From NCBI GenBank assembly GCA_963739045.1, contig CAVTYY010000004.1, positions 682,001 through 746,000 of the forward strand: a stretch of DNA of 64,000 nt, read 5' to 3'. Every line of letters starts with the position of its first letter. The first letter of the stretch is position 1. This DNA comes from Halobacillus_B sp963739045 (GTDB lineage Bacteria > Bacillota > Bacilli > Bacillales > Halobacillaceae). Below the pieces are notes generated by a model. It was not told where the DNA came from. It was given only the letters and a program-made list of their open reading frames with translations, and did no database searches. The position numbers and the translations under genes are program-made. This document shows, piece after piece, positions 43,726-51,223 of the stretch.

Positions 43726-43860
43726 TTAAGTGCTGCACCGTCCGTCCTTATCGCTTTCTTGTGAGTCTTCATTTTGGGCTGTGCCCGCATGAATATGCGA
43801 AGGTGGTCGGTGCATCATATTTTTCAAGGACTGGACTTTCCTGCTGACTATTTTATTCAT
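43726..43860 (-). CDS. Candidate small ORF (44 residues) between thrS and infC
   Basis: An uninterrupted minus-strand frame starts MNKIVSRKVQSLKNMMH and ends with an acidic, polar tail and a Cys (NEDSQESDKDGRCST). It stops just after a bidirectional-looking terminator and is divergent from the infC promoter, with TTGTTG-17-TATAAG upstream. No good ribosome site precedes the ATG, and no family is recognised. It could be chance. Confidence 0.3.
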   Translation of the reverse strand: MNKIVSRKVQSLKNMMHRPPSHIHAGTAQNEDSQESDKDGRCST

Positions 43861-43925
43861 CTGGTTGATTTATTGTTTAGTATCTTATATCCTTATAATA
43901 GAGTTGATGAATAGCAACAAGGCGG

Positions 43926-43954
43926 TTGACATGAATCATCACGCATGCTATGAT
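43926..43954 (+). promoter_or_regulatory. Sigma-A promoter of infC-rpmI-rplT
   Basis: TTGACA (43926-43931, perfect), a 17-bp spacer and TATGAT (43949-43954). It drives a leader of about 210 nt. Confidence 0.85.
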
Positions 43955-43960
43955 AATTTA

Positions 43961-44160
43961 GGTAACTGAATGAACGGATCTGAGACAAGAAGAAGCACCC
44001 GCTTCTCACCTGATCGACGCACTAAGCAGTTGGCAGGTTACTTATCCTTTGTAAACTATAGGAGATGTGTGGGTGCAGTATGTGCCGACACTTTTTTTAA
44101 TGGGATTAAATCAATCACTTGTCGATGACAGATCTTATAAGGTTTCTAATATACAATGGA
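43961..44160 (+). promoter_or_regulatory. Ribosomal protein L20-type leader of infC-rpmI-rplT
   Basis: The long untranslated leader has a 5' segment GCACCC (near 43997) able to pair with GGGTGC (44072-44077), and a terminator-like hairpin beginning GTGTGGGTGC (44067) and ending GACAC followed by seven T (to about 44098). This alternative pairing before infC is the layout of the Bacillus L20 leader, in which L20 binding promotes termination. Assignment is by position and structure, not by alignment. Confidence 0.65.
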
Positions 44161-44171
44161 GGTGGCTCGTT

Positions 44172-44690
44172 ATTAGCAAGGATAACGTGAATATTAATGA
44201 AAAAATCCGTGCTCGTGAAGTACGACTTATTGATGTGAACGGTGAGCAGCTTGGGGTTAAATCCCGCAATGAAGCACTGGATATTGCTGCAAATGCAAAT
44301 CTTGATCTTGTTATGGTCGCACCAAATGCGAAGCCTCCGGTCTGCCGTATCATGGACTATGGTAAGTACCGTTATGAGCAGCAAAAGAAAGATAAGGAAG
44401 CTCGCAAGAATCAAACTACGATTAAGATTAAAGAAGTACGCTTAAGCCCTGGAATTGAAGAGCATGATTTCAATACTAAACTGCGCAATGCTCGCAAGTT
44501 CTTAACCAAAGGCGATAAAGTGAAAGCTTCTGTCCGTTTCCGCGGACGTGCGATTACCCACAAAGAGCTGGGTCAGGACGTTCTTGAGCGTATGGCTGAA
44601 GAATGCAAAGATGTAGCTCAAATTGAGACCAGACCAAAAATGGAAGGTCGAAATATGTTCATGATGCTTACTCCTCTAAATGAGAAGTAA
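44172..44690 (+). CDS. infC: Translation initiation factor IF-3, AUU start
   Basis: 172 residues starting at ATT 44172 (ISKDNVNINEKIRARE), with GGAGGTGG at 44158-44165 six bases upstream. Homologues begin at exactly this point, and infC in many bacteria uses AUU so that IF-3, which rejects non-standard starts, limits its own synthesis. A longer frame from GTG 44067 would include the leader terminator. The N domain (RLIDVNGEQLGV), lysine-rich linker (YEQQKKDKEARKNQ) and C domain (KEVRLSPGIEEHDFNTKLRNARKFL) are intact. Confidence 0.95.
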   Translation: MSKDNVNINEKIRAREVRLIDVNGEQLGVKSRNEALDIAANANLDLVMVAPNAKPPVCRIMDYGKYRYEQQKKDKEARKNQTTIKIKEVRLSPGIEEHDFNTKLRNARKFLTKGDKVKASVRFRGRAITHKELGQDVLERMAEECKDVAQIETRPKMEGRNMFMMLTPLNEK

Positions 44691-44719
44691 GAGATCTACT
44701 TTAAGGGAGGAAATTGATT

Positions 44720-44917
44720 ATGCCTAAAATGAAAACCCACAAGGGTACTCAAAAACGTTTCAAAAAAACAGGTACTGGTAAAGTAAAACGTTCCCACGCT
44801 TATACAAGCCACTTGTTTGCGAATAAATCAACGAAACAGAAGCGTAAATTGCGTAAAGAAGCTTTGGTATCTGCAGGAGATTACCGCCGCATCAAGCATA
44901 TGCTTCCAAAAGACTAA
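44720..44917 (+). CDS. rpmI: 50S ribosomal protein L35
   Basis: 65 residues from ATG 44720 (AAGGGAGGAAA upstream), very basic, with the L35 pattern MPKMKTHKGTQKRFKKTGTGKVKR split by family into a positively charged N-terminus, and RIKHMLP at the end. It sits between infC and rplT, 29 bp after the infC stop. It binds 23S rRNA in the large subunit. Confidence 0.97.
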   Translation: MPKMKTHKGTQKRFKKTGTGKVKRSHAYTSHLFANKSTKQKRKLRKEALVSAGDYRRIKHMLPKD

Positions 44918-44945
44918 TTAAGAAACATAAATAGGAGGGATTCCC

Positions 44946-45305
44946 ATGCCACGAGTAAAAGGTGGAACAGTGACACGCAAACGTCGTAATCGTGTCCTTA
45001 AACTAGCAAAAGGTTATTATGGTTCAAAACACGCACTATTTAAAACTGCAAAACAACAAGTAATGAAATCAGGTCAATATGCTTACCGTGACCGTCGCCA
45101 GAAAAAACGCGATTTCCGTCAGCTTTGGATTGCACGTATTAACGCTGCAGCCCGTATGAATGATATTTCTTACAGCCGTCTAATGCACGGACTTAAGCTT
45201 GCTGGAATTGAAGTGAACCGTAAAATGCTTGCAGATCTTGCGATTAATGATGAGCAAGGTTTCACAAGTTTGGCAGATCAAGCTAAATCTGCACTTAATA
45301 AATAA
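44946..45305 (+). CDS. rplT: 50S ribosomal protein L20
   Basis: 119 residues, the usual length. The basic N-terminal extension (MPRVKGGTVTRKRRNRVLKLAKGYYG) reaches into 23S rRNA, and the C-terminal domain (INAAARMNDISYSRLMHGLK, ALNK end) binds rRNA and the leader mRNA. L20 is an early assembly protein and the autogenous regulator of infC-rpmI-rplT. AGGAGGG upstream sets the ATG; a strong terminator follows. Confidence 0.98.
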   Translation: MPRVKGGTVTRKRRNRVLKLAKGYYGSKHALFKTAKQQVMKSGQYAYRDRRQKKRDFRQLWIARINAAARMNDISYSRLMHGLKLAGIEVNRKMLADLAINDEQGFTSLADQAKSALNK

Positions 45306-45319
45306 ATAATGAATGATTG

Positions 45320-45357
45320 AAAAGCCATTTCCGTTCGGTTGGAAATGGCTTTTTTTA
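45320..45357 (+). terminator. Intrinsic terminator of infC-rpmI-rplT
   Basis: AAAAGCCATTTCC (45320-45332) pairs with GGAAATGGCTTTT (45341-45353), followed by further T. Confidence 0.93.
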
Positions 45358-45423
45358 TTGGAGAAATTAAAATAAAATAAAAGCAGTAAATAAGAAGGGT
45401 CTGTTAAAGGAGAGGTCATTACA

Positions 45424-45708
45424 GTGACAATTGGCGTAAAAGCATTATTTTTCTATTATTTCGTACTTACGTGCTGGCTTTTTATACTAATGGTAGTGGA
45501 TAAACGTAAAGCGAGAAAAGATGCCTGGAGAATTAAAGAGAAGTCATTATGGATGCTGGCTGCTTTTGGCGGTGCGATAGGTGGAACCTTAGCTATGAGA
45601 ATATTCCATCATAAAACGAAACATACAAATTTCAAGGTGGGATTTCCGCTGCTTGCTCTGCTTCATCTGCTGTTCCTGTGTTACATAGGTGCTAAGTTCT
45701 ATCTATAA
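45424..45708 (+). CDS. ysdA: DUF1294 family membrane protein (YsdA-like)
   Basis: 94 residues from GTG 45424 with GGAGAGG upstream. Three hydrophobic segments (about 6-24, 42-58, 73-92) around the DUF1294 core DKRKARKDAWRIKEKSLWMLAAFGGAIGG and FHHKTKH. B. subtilis YsdA is the homologue directly after rplT. The family has no known function. The next gene starts 38 bp downstream. Confidence 0.88.
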   Translation: MTIGVKALFFYYFVLTCWLFILMVVDKRKARKDAWRIKEKSLWMLAAFGGAIGGTLAMRIFHHKTKHTNFKVGFPLLALLHLLFLCYIGAKFYL

Positions 45709-45745
45709 TCTTCCTGTCATATATTGTAGGCAGGAGGGGAATTAC

Positions 45746-46315
45746 ATGGGCGATACAGCATCTGCAGTTTTAGCATGGGTAGGACAGCAAGACGCCTGGG
45801 CACCGCTGATATTTATTGCAATTCACTTACTTCGGCCTTTTTTATTTATCCCGGTTATGCTGGTATGTATTACAGGCGGAGTATTATTTGGACCCATAGC
45901 TGGTACCGCATACTCTGTAATAGGTACGATGTTATCAAGTTTAGCCTTTTACAGACTAATCCGGCTGCTTCCTTCTGGATTTAACAGACTGCAGGCGATG
46001 TATAAACGATGGGGGAAAAAACATTCTTCCTTAACGGTCAGGCAAGTAGCTATTTTACGTTTGATTCCGTTTATCCATTTTCATTTATTGTCTTATTGCC
46101 TGATGCAAACAAGTACAAATTTTAAAGATTATACAAAATCTTCTTTAATGGCAAATTTTCCACTTGCTGTTGTTTATACATCGATGGGGCAATGGTTAAC
46201 TCTGCTCTCTATTCCAATGATGCTCTTATTTTCCGGAGGATTGGCGGTATTATGTTACTTTGCACGGAAGAAATATGAAGTGGTGCTCTGGAATGATTTT
46301 TTTCAGGCAAGTTGA
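45746..46315 (+). CDS. TVP38/TMEM64 (DedA-like) membrane protein
   Basis: 189 residues from ATG 45746 (CAGGAGGGG upstream). About five membrane helices with the family's re-entrant motif region (HLLRPFLFIPVMLVCITGGVLFGPIAGTAYSVIG) and a basic loop (KRWGKKHS) before RLIPFIHFHLLSYCLMQTS. The DedA/VTT fold acts in lipid scrambling or undecaprenyl phosphate transport in some relatives; the role here is unknown. B. subtilis YtxB is a related protein. A bidirectional terminator follows. Confidence 0.85.
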   Translation: MGDTASAVLAWVGQQDAWAPLIFIAIHLLRPFLFIPVMLVCITGGVLFGPIAGTAYSVIGTMLSSLAFYRLIRLLPSGFNRLQAMYKRWGKKHSSLTVRQVAILRLIPFIHFHLLSYCLMQTSTNFKDYTKSSLMANFPLAVVYTSMGQWLTLLSIPMMLLFSGGLAVLCYFARKKYEVVLWNDFFQAS

Positions 46316-46359
46316 GCTTATGAGCAAATGGAAGCGGCAGAGCAATAGGCATCATAAAC

Positions 46360-46395
46360 AAACCCGATCCTTTGATTTCCATAGGATCGGGTTTT
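46360..46395. terminator. Bidirectional terminator before ysdB
   Basis: AAACCCGATCCT (46360-46371) pairs with AGGATCGGGTTT (46383-46394). It is another member of the CCCG/CGGG hairpin group in a convergent gap. Confidence 0.88.
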
Positions 46396-46527
46396 AATTT
46401 ATATCACCATTTTCGGACACTAATAGCTGATGTCATTTTTCCTTATACATGGGCATGGCAGTCTCTGCTTCAGGCCCTTAATTGCTGGGAGAGTCTTGAG
46501 CTTAAGGAACCCTCCAACTGAACCCTC

Positions 46528-46929
46528 TTACTCATCATTTTTTAATGGGTGGATAATCAAGCGGTTGATTGGATATTTCCATTCGATCGAAGCGTAAGGA
46601 TAGCGTATGAGGATTTCCTCTTCAAGAAAATAAATATCTTCTCGCTCAAGTCCTTGAAGACGTTCAGGATTATGGGCGCTGACACTCACGTTTACTACCT
46701 CAAAGGAATGATCTGTTGCTCCTAAGTATTTTTCTCCTTCAAAAACAAATCCTTTATAAGTCATTAAGAAATTCTGCTTCGTGTTCTCCTTATTATCATG
46801 AAAATAGAAGTCCTTTTTGTCGCGGGCAAGGTCCAGTTTTCGTTTGGGATTCACAACAAATTTATAGGCTGTGTAGATAATAAAGGCAATCGCTGCCAGT
46901 AACAATAAGCGAAATAATAGAATGATCAT
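46528..46929 (-). CDS. ysdB: YsdB-like sigma-W-associated protein
   Basis: 133 residues. One N-terminal membrane helix (about 3-23) is followed by a soluble beta-rich domain (GFVFEGEKYLGATDHSFEVVNVSV, YASIEWKYPINRLIIHP). Length, topology and position between ysdA and ysdC agree with B. subtilis YsdB, a member of the sigma-W regulon of unknown activity. A sigma-W-like promoter at 46966-46992 on the same strand supports this. Confidence 0.82.
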   Translation of the reverse strand: MIILLFRLLLLAAIAFIIYTAYKFVVNPKRKLDLARDKKDFYFHDNKENTKQNFLMTYKGFVFEGEKYLGATDHSFEVVNVSVSAHNPERLQGLEREDIYFLEEEILIRYPYASIEWKYPINRLIIHPLKNDE

Positions 46930-46965
46930 AAAATCGTCTCCCTGTATATGGGTTGATAGCTAGTG

Positions 46966-46992
46966 TACGTATCAGACTGCCGTTTCGTTTCA
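46966..46992 (-). promoter_or_regulatory. Sigma-W-like promoter of ysdB
   Basis: On the minus strand TGAAAC (46992-46987), a 17-bp spacer and CGTA (46969-46966), about 36 bp before ysdB. It has the same spacing as the hflKC site. ysdB is a known sigma-W target in B. subtilis. Confidence 0.75.
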
Positions 46993-47038
46993 AAAAATGA
47001 TACATTAAGTATAAGAAATAAAAAGGAGGATCACTTTC

Positions 47039-47521
47039 ATGAATTGGATCACTTTATATGAACGGCAGAAACAGCTCGATGAGTACATAACTGCTAACCA
47101 TAATCTTCAAACCTCAGACTTGATTAATCATAAAATACTAGCTCTTTTAGTAGAGGTTGGTGAGCTTGCCAACGAAACGAGATGTTTTAAATTTTGGAGC
47201 AGCAAAGCGCCAAGTTCTAAAACCGTCATCCTTGAAGAATACGTTGATGGATTACATTTTATCTTATCACTAGGACTAGATCTAGGATTCCGTTTTAGCT
47301 TAGAGCAGGTCGGTGGAGAATACAGTCAGCTTGAAGCCTTTTTGAGCGTATATTCTAGTATCGAACGTTTTCGTAATAGGCTTGATAACGAGAGCTATCA
47401 ACAAATGTTCAAAGAATTTTTAACCCTTGGCGAGACACTGGGATTTAACAGCGAAGAGATCCAAAAGTCTTATCACAAGAAAAATGAAGTAAACTTTGAA
47501 CGACAAGATCAAGGCTATTGA
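47039..47521 (+). CDS. Dimeric all-alpha dUTPase (MazG-like superfamily)
   Basis: 160 residues, nearly all helical. The metal-binding motifs of the all-alpha NTP pyrophosphohydrolases are present: EVGELANE (about 39-46), EEYVDGLHF (about 69-77) and a C-terminal KNEVNFERQ (about 147-155). The family hydrolyses dUTP (and dUDP) to dUMP, keeping uracil out of DNA. AAAGGAGGATCA upstream sets the ATG. It diverges from ysdB. Substrate is inferred from the family. Confidence 0.9.
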   Translation: MNWITLYERQKQLDEYITANHNLQTSDLINHKILALLVEVGELANETRCFKFWSSKAPSSKTVILEEYVDGLHFILSLGLDLGFRFSLEQVGGEYSQLEAFLSVYSSIERFRNRLDNESYQQMFKEFLTLGETLGFNSEEIQKSYHKKNEVNFERQDQGY

Positions 47522-47599
47522 GGAAACCTAAGTTTTGTGAATTTTTAAGAAAAGAGATATAATATCGAGTAGAGATCTAAGAGGGAGGAACTTATACAT

Positions 47600-48685
47600 A
47601 TGGTTAAAAGAGATGAAACTTTGACAATGTTGAAAGAGCTTACAGACGCTAAGGGTATTCCCGGCAATGAGAGAGAAGCCAGGAATGTAATGGAGCAGTA
47701 TATTAAGCCTTTTGCTGAAGAAGTCTACACGGACAACCTGGGAAGCTTAATTGCTAAGAAGACAGGAAATAAAAAAGGACCGAAAATTATGGTTGCCGGT
47801 CACTTGGATGAAGTCGGTTTTATGGTGACCCGCATTGATGACCGCGGGTTTATCTATTTCCAGCCTGTTGGGGGATGGTGGAGCCAGGTCATGCTTGCTC
47901 AGCGTGTGACGATCATGACGCGTGAAGGAAACTTAACAGGAGTCATTGGTTCTAAACCTCCACATATACTGCCTCCTGAAGTTCGTAAGAAAGCTTTAGA
48001 TATTAAAGATATGTTTATTGATATCGGGGCTTCGAGCAAAGAGGAAGCGATGGAATTCGGGGTGAAACCTGGTGATTCTATAGTCCCTTATTTTGAATTT
48101 ACCCAAATGAAAAATGAAAAAATGCTTCTTGCAAAAGCTTGGGATAATCGAATTGGCTGTGCGATTGCCATTGAAGTATTGAAACAATTAAAAGGTGAGA
48201 AACATCCGAACACTGTATATGGCGTTGGAACCGTACAAGAAGAAGTTGGACTTCGCGGAGCACGGACTTCTGCTAATATGATCAATCCAGATATAGCTTT
48301 TGGTGTGGATGTGGGGATTGCTGGAGATACTCCTGGCGTTTCTGACAAGGATGCTTCAAGTAAAATGGGAGAGGGTCCTCAGATTATTTTGTATGATGCT
48401 TCTATGGTCTCCCATAAAGGACTGCGTGATTTTGTCGTGGAAACTGCAGAACAAGCAGAAATTCCTTATCAGTTTGATTCTCTTGCTGGAGGAGGAACTG
48501 ACTCCGGTTCGATCCATCTTAGCCATGATGGCGTACCGGCATTATCCATTACGATTGCAACGCGCTATATTCATTCTCATGCTGCCATGCTGCATCGCGA
48601 TGACTTTGAAAATGCTGTAAAATTAATTGTAGAAGTTATTAAGAAGCTTGATAATAATACAGTAAAAGAAATTACCTTTAATTAA
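47600..48685 (+). CDS. ysdC: M42 family aminopeptidase (YsdC-like)
   Basis: 361 residues. The M42 co-catalytic metal ligands are present: His and Asp in VAGHLDEVGFMV (about 65-76), Asp in AWDNRIGC (about 181), Glu-Glu in TVQEEVGLRGA (about 213-214), Asp in VDVG and the final His in TRYIHSHAAMLHRDD. It forms large tetrahedral oligomers that trim peptides in the cytosol; B. subtilis YsdC is the homologue. The ATG follows GAGGGAGGAAC. It converges on sspI with a shared terminator. Confidence 0.93.
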   Translation: MVKRDETLTMLKELTDAKGIPGNEREARNVMEQYIKPFAEEVYTDNLGSLIAKKTGNKKGPKIMVAGHLDEVGFMVTRIDDRGFIYFQPVGGWWSQVMLAQRVTIMTREGNLTGVIGSKPPHILPPEVRKKALDIKDMFIDIGASSKEEAMEFGVKPGDSIVPYFEFTQMKNEKMLLAKAWDNRIGCAIAIEVLKQLKGEKHPNTVYGVGTVQEEVGLRGARTSANMINPDIAFGVDVGIAGDTPGVSDKDASSKMGEGPQIILYDASMVSHKGLRDFVVETAEQAEIPYQFDSLAGGGTDSGSIHLSHDGVPALSITIATRYIHSHAAMLHRDDFENAVKLIVEVIKKLDNNTVKEITFN

Positions 48686-48689
48686 AGGG

Positions 48690-48722
48690 AAAAGCCAACC
48701 CGCTTATGGGTTGGCTTTTATT
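48690..48722. terminator. Bidirectional terminator between ysdC and sspI
   Basis: AAAAGCCAACCC (48690-48701) pairs with GGGTTGGCTTTT (48708-48719). It begins right after the minus-strand stop of sspI. Confidence 0.9.
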
Positions 48723-48939
48723 ATACCTGTTGTTGCTGCAAGCTTGTTTCTAGAGTTTGCAGCATTTCCTGCTTTTCATCTTCACTTGCCTCTTTCCAAA
48801 TCATTTCGAAAAGAACGCCTAAACCAGGAAGCATTTTTTCTTCGCCATTTTGAATGGCATCCACGATAGTAGCTTCCAGCTGTTCCTGGTTATGTTCAGA
48901 AACGTTAGAAAGTATAGCTTTTCTTAAATTAAGGTCCAT
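48721..48939 (-). CDS. sspI: Small acid-soluble spore protein I
   Basis: 72 residues starting MDLNLRKAILSNVSEHNQEQLE, nearly the same length and sequence as B. subtilis SspI (VDAIQNGEEKMLPGLGVLFEMIW). On the minus strand AAAGGAGGATTC precedes the ATG; a longer frame to 49059 is rejected. SspI is made in the forespore and packed in the spore core, where its role is minor. I could not identify a convincing sigma-G promoter. Its presence is strong evidence that the organism sporulates. Confidence 0.96.
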   Translation of the reverse strand: MDLNLRKAILSNVSEHNQEQLEATIVDAIQNGEEKMLPGLGVLFEMIWKEASEDEKQEMLQTLETSLQQQQV

Positions 48940-49113
48940 GTAATGAATCCTCCTTTGTAATCGATTCTGGCTATAACCTGAAGAACATTTGCACGGAGCG
49001 AATAATTCACGCAAATGGAAGGATCGCCAGCTTTCGTTTTTCACATTTAGTTTGACCATTTAAGGTTATGCTATGTATGATAAATAAGAAACTTCAGCAA
49101 AAGAGGGTTGAAT

Positions 49114-49848
49114 ATGCTCACATCCATCAATAATCCTAAAGTAAAAGAATGGAAAAAATTACATAAACGAAAATTCAGAGAACGAATGGGCTGCTTTATT
49201 ATCGAAGGGGACCATTTAGTGGAAGAAGCTCTTCGCAGCGGATGGAAGATTGAGGAACTAATGGTTCGGGAGGATTACACCTTTACAATGCCAGAAGAAG
49301 TGCCATGGACGGAAGTAAGCACTCAAGTATTCGACGCTATTGCTCAAACAGAAACTCCTCAGGGAATTGCTGCCGTTGTATCCATTGAAGAGAAAAAGTA
49401 CAAACCTTCCCAGTTATCGCTGCTTATTGATGGGGTCCAGGATCCTGGCAACCTCGGGACTTTGATTCGCACGGCAGATGCGGCCGGCTTCGAACAGGTC
49501 ATTCTTGGAAATGGAACCGTCGATGCTTTTAATGAGAAAGTCGTTCGCGCTACCCAAGGTTCGATCTTTCATATCCCCGTAGTGCGAGGAGATCTGGAGG
49601 GAATTGTTAGAGAATTACAAACATCTGGAGTGAAAGTATTTGCTTCTTCTTTAACGAATGCTGTTTCTTATAAAGAAATAGCGACTCCTCGTCAAGTGGC
49701 ACTTATTATTGGAAACGAAGGAAATGGTGTAAGAGAAGAACTTATAGAGCTCGCTGACGAACAAATTTACATTCCTATCTATGGTCAAGCAGAATCATTG
49801 AATGCTGCCATTGCCGGTGCTGTCTTAATGTATCATCTTAGAGGATAA
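49114..49848 (+). CDS. ysgA: TrmH/SpoU family RNA methyltransferase (YsgA-like)
   Basis: 244 residues from ATG 49114 (AAGAGGG upstream; TTG 49108 is too close). An N-terminal substrate-binding domain (about 1-90) is followed by the SPOUT knot domain with motif 1 DGVQDPGNLGTLIRTADAAG, motif 2 IIGNEGNGV and motif 3 IPIYGQAESLNAAIAGAVLMY. Such enzymes 2'-O-methylate rRNA or tRNA with AdoMet. The exact target is unknown. It precedes pheST as in B. subtilis. Confidence 0.92.
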   Translation: MLTSINNPKVKEWKKLHKRKFRERMGCFIIEGDHLVEEALRSGWKIEELMVREDYTFTMPEEVPWTEVSTQVFDAIAQTETPQGIAAVVSIEEKKYKPSQLSLLIDGVQDPGNLGTLIRTADAAGFEQVILGNGTVDAFNEKVVRATQGSIFHIPVVRGDLEGIVRELQTSGVKVFASSLTNAVSYKEIATPRQVALIIGNEGNGVREELIELADEQIYIPIYGQAESLNAAIAGAVLMYHLRG

Positions 49849-49850
49849 GC

Positions 49851-49879
49851 TTGCACGTGACGCAATCTTTCTCTATAAT
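49851..49879 (+). promoter_or_regulatory. Sigma-A promoter of the pheST leader
   Basis: TTGCAC (49851-49856), a 17-bp spacer and TATAAT (49874-49879). It starts just after the ysgA stop. Confidence 0.78.
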
Positions 49880-49889
49880 ATATAATCAG

Positions 49890-50145
49890 TTAAATAGTTA
49901 AATGCGTAGAAGGAGCTAGTAAATTCTGCAGACTCGATTTCAGGGACGAAATGCCATGGACTGGGAGCATTTCGATCGTAGCAAGGATTGAAGTTTCACT
50001 CTGGAGCTGATCAATAACCATTGGTCCGGATTATTACATCCGTTATGAACTCATGAGTGGGCATATAAGCTATATGTCAACAAGGGTGGTACCGCGAAAC
50101 GATCAATACAAAGTCTCGTCCCTTTTCAGGGATGGGGCTTTTTTT
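49890..50145 (+). promoter_or_regulatory. T-box riboswitch controlling pheST (phenylalanine)
   Basis: The T-box sequence AAGGGTGGTACCGCG (50082-50096) precedes a terminator stem CTCGTCCCT (50115-50123) / AGGGATGGGG (50128-50137) with a run of T. The Stem I region holds a likely Phe specifier TTC at 49995-49997 (context GAAGTTTCACTC). Uncharged tRNA-Phe should allow read-through. Confidence 0.9.
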
Positions 50146-50173
50146 ATTTTTCATAAAAGGAGGAAGTCAAAAA

Positions 50174-51208
50174 ATGAAGGACCGTTTACAGCAATTAGAA
50201 CAAGAGGCGCTTGAAAAAGTAAGCCAGGCACAAAATGTTCAAGGCTTAAAAGATGTGCGTGTAGAATATCTGGGGAAAAAAGGGCCGATTACAGAAGTTT
50301 TGCGAGGTATGGGAAAGCTCTCTAAGGAAGAGCGTCCTGTGATTGGCCAGCTGGCTAATGAAGTGAGAGAGAGGATTGCTCAAGCTCTCGATTCAAAGCA
50401 GGAAAGACTGGAAGATGAAGCGCTGGATCAACAATTAGAAGAAGAAAGTGTCGATGTAACACTGCCGGGGCGCCCGGTTGAAGTTGGGGGCCCTCATATC
50501 TTAACGAGCATTGTGGAAGAAATTGAGGATATGTTTATCGGCATGGGATTTGAAATTAAAGAGGGGCCGGAAGTAGAAACTGACTATTATAATTTCGAAG
50601 CACTAAACCTGCCCAAAGGCCATCCGGCAAGGGATATGCAGGACTCTTTTTACATTACGGAAGAGCTGCTGTTACGCACCCACACATCCCCCGTCCAGGC
50701 AAGAACTATGGGGCAGAGGAATGGGAAAGAACCAGTAAAGATGATCTGCCCGGGTAAAGTGTACCGACGCGATACAGATGATGCCACACACTCTCACCAG
50801 TTCACTCAATTAGAGGGATTGCTAGTAGATGAAAATGTACGGATGAGTGATCTGAAAGGCGTACTGAATGCATTTGCTAAACAAATGTTTGGTGATGAGC
50901 GTGATATTCGTCTTCGTCCCAGCTTTTTCCCATTCACAGAGCCATCGGTGGAGATGGATATTTCCTGTAAAGTCTGCGGTGGAACTGGCTGCTCCGTATG
51001 TAAAGGGACTGGCTGGATAGAAATACTGGGTGCAGGTATGGTCCACCCAAATGTACTTGAAATGGCTGGGTACGATTCGAATGTTTATTCAGGATTCGCC
51101 TTTGGAATGGGACCAGAGCGGATTGCTATGCTGAAATATGGAATTGATGACATCCGAAACTTCTATACAAATGATATCCGATTCTTAGAACAATACCATA
51201 AGGCGTAA
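50174..51208 (+). CDS. pheS: Phenylalanyl-tRNA synthetase alpha subunit
   Basis: 344 residues from ATG 50174 (AAAAGGAGGAAG upstream), the usual length; a frame from 50132 starts inside the T-box terminator. An N-terminal coiled coil (about 1-85) binds tRNA. The class II core follows: motif 2 PVKMICPGKVYRRDTDDATH, FHQLEG-like HQFTQLEGLLVD and motif 3 GFAFGMGPERIAML, plus Cys-rich loop CKVCGGTGCSVCKGTGW (a normal Gram-positive insertion). It forms the alpha2beta2 enzyme with PheT 15 bp downstream. Confidence 0.97.
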   Translation: MKDRLQQLEQEALEKVSQAQNVQGLKDVRVEYLGKKGPITEVLRGMGKLSKEERPVIGQLANEVRERIAQALDSKQERLEDEALDQQLEEESVDVTLPGRPVEVGGPHILTSIVEEIEDMFIGMGFEIKEGPEVETDYYNFEALNLPKGHPARDMQDSFYITEELLLRTHTSPVQARTMGQRNGKEPVKMICPGKVYRRDTDDATHSHQFTQLEGLLVDENVRMSDLKGVLNAFAKQMFGDERDIRLRPSFFPFTEPSVEMDISCKVCGGTGCSVCKGTGWIEILGAGMVHPNVLEMAGYDSNVYSGFAFGMGPERIAMLKYGIDDIRNFYTNDIRFLEQYHKA

Positions 51209-51223
51209 GGGAGGAGATTATAC

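Noticed and set aside
44067..44171. N-terminal extension of infC from GTG 44067
   Set aside because: It would translate the leader terminator hairpin; homologues start at the ISKD segment with an AUU codon.
48940..49100. Sigma-G promoter for sspI
   Set aside because: A GAATT-like -35 is present on the minus strand but no matching CATnnTA -10 at 17-18 bp.
50132..50173. N-terminal extension of pheS
   Set aside because: It starts in the T tract of the T-box terminator; AAAAGGAGGAAG supports ATG 50174.
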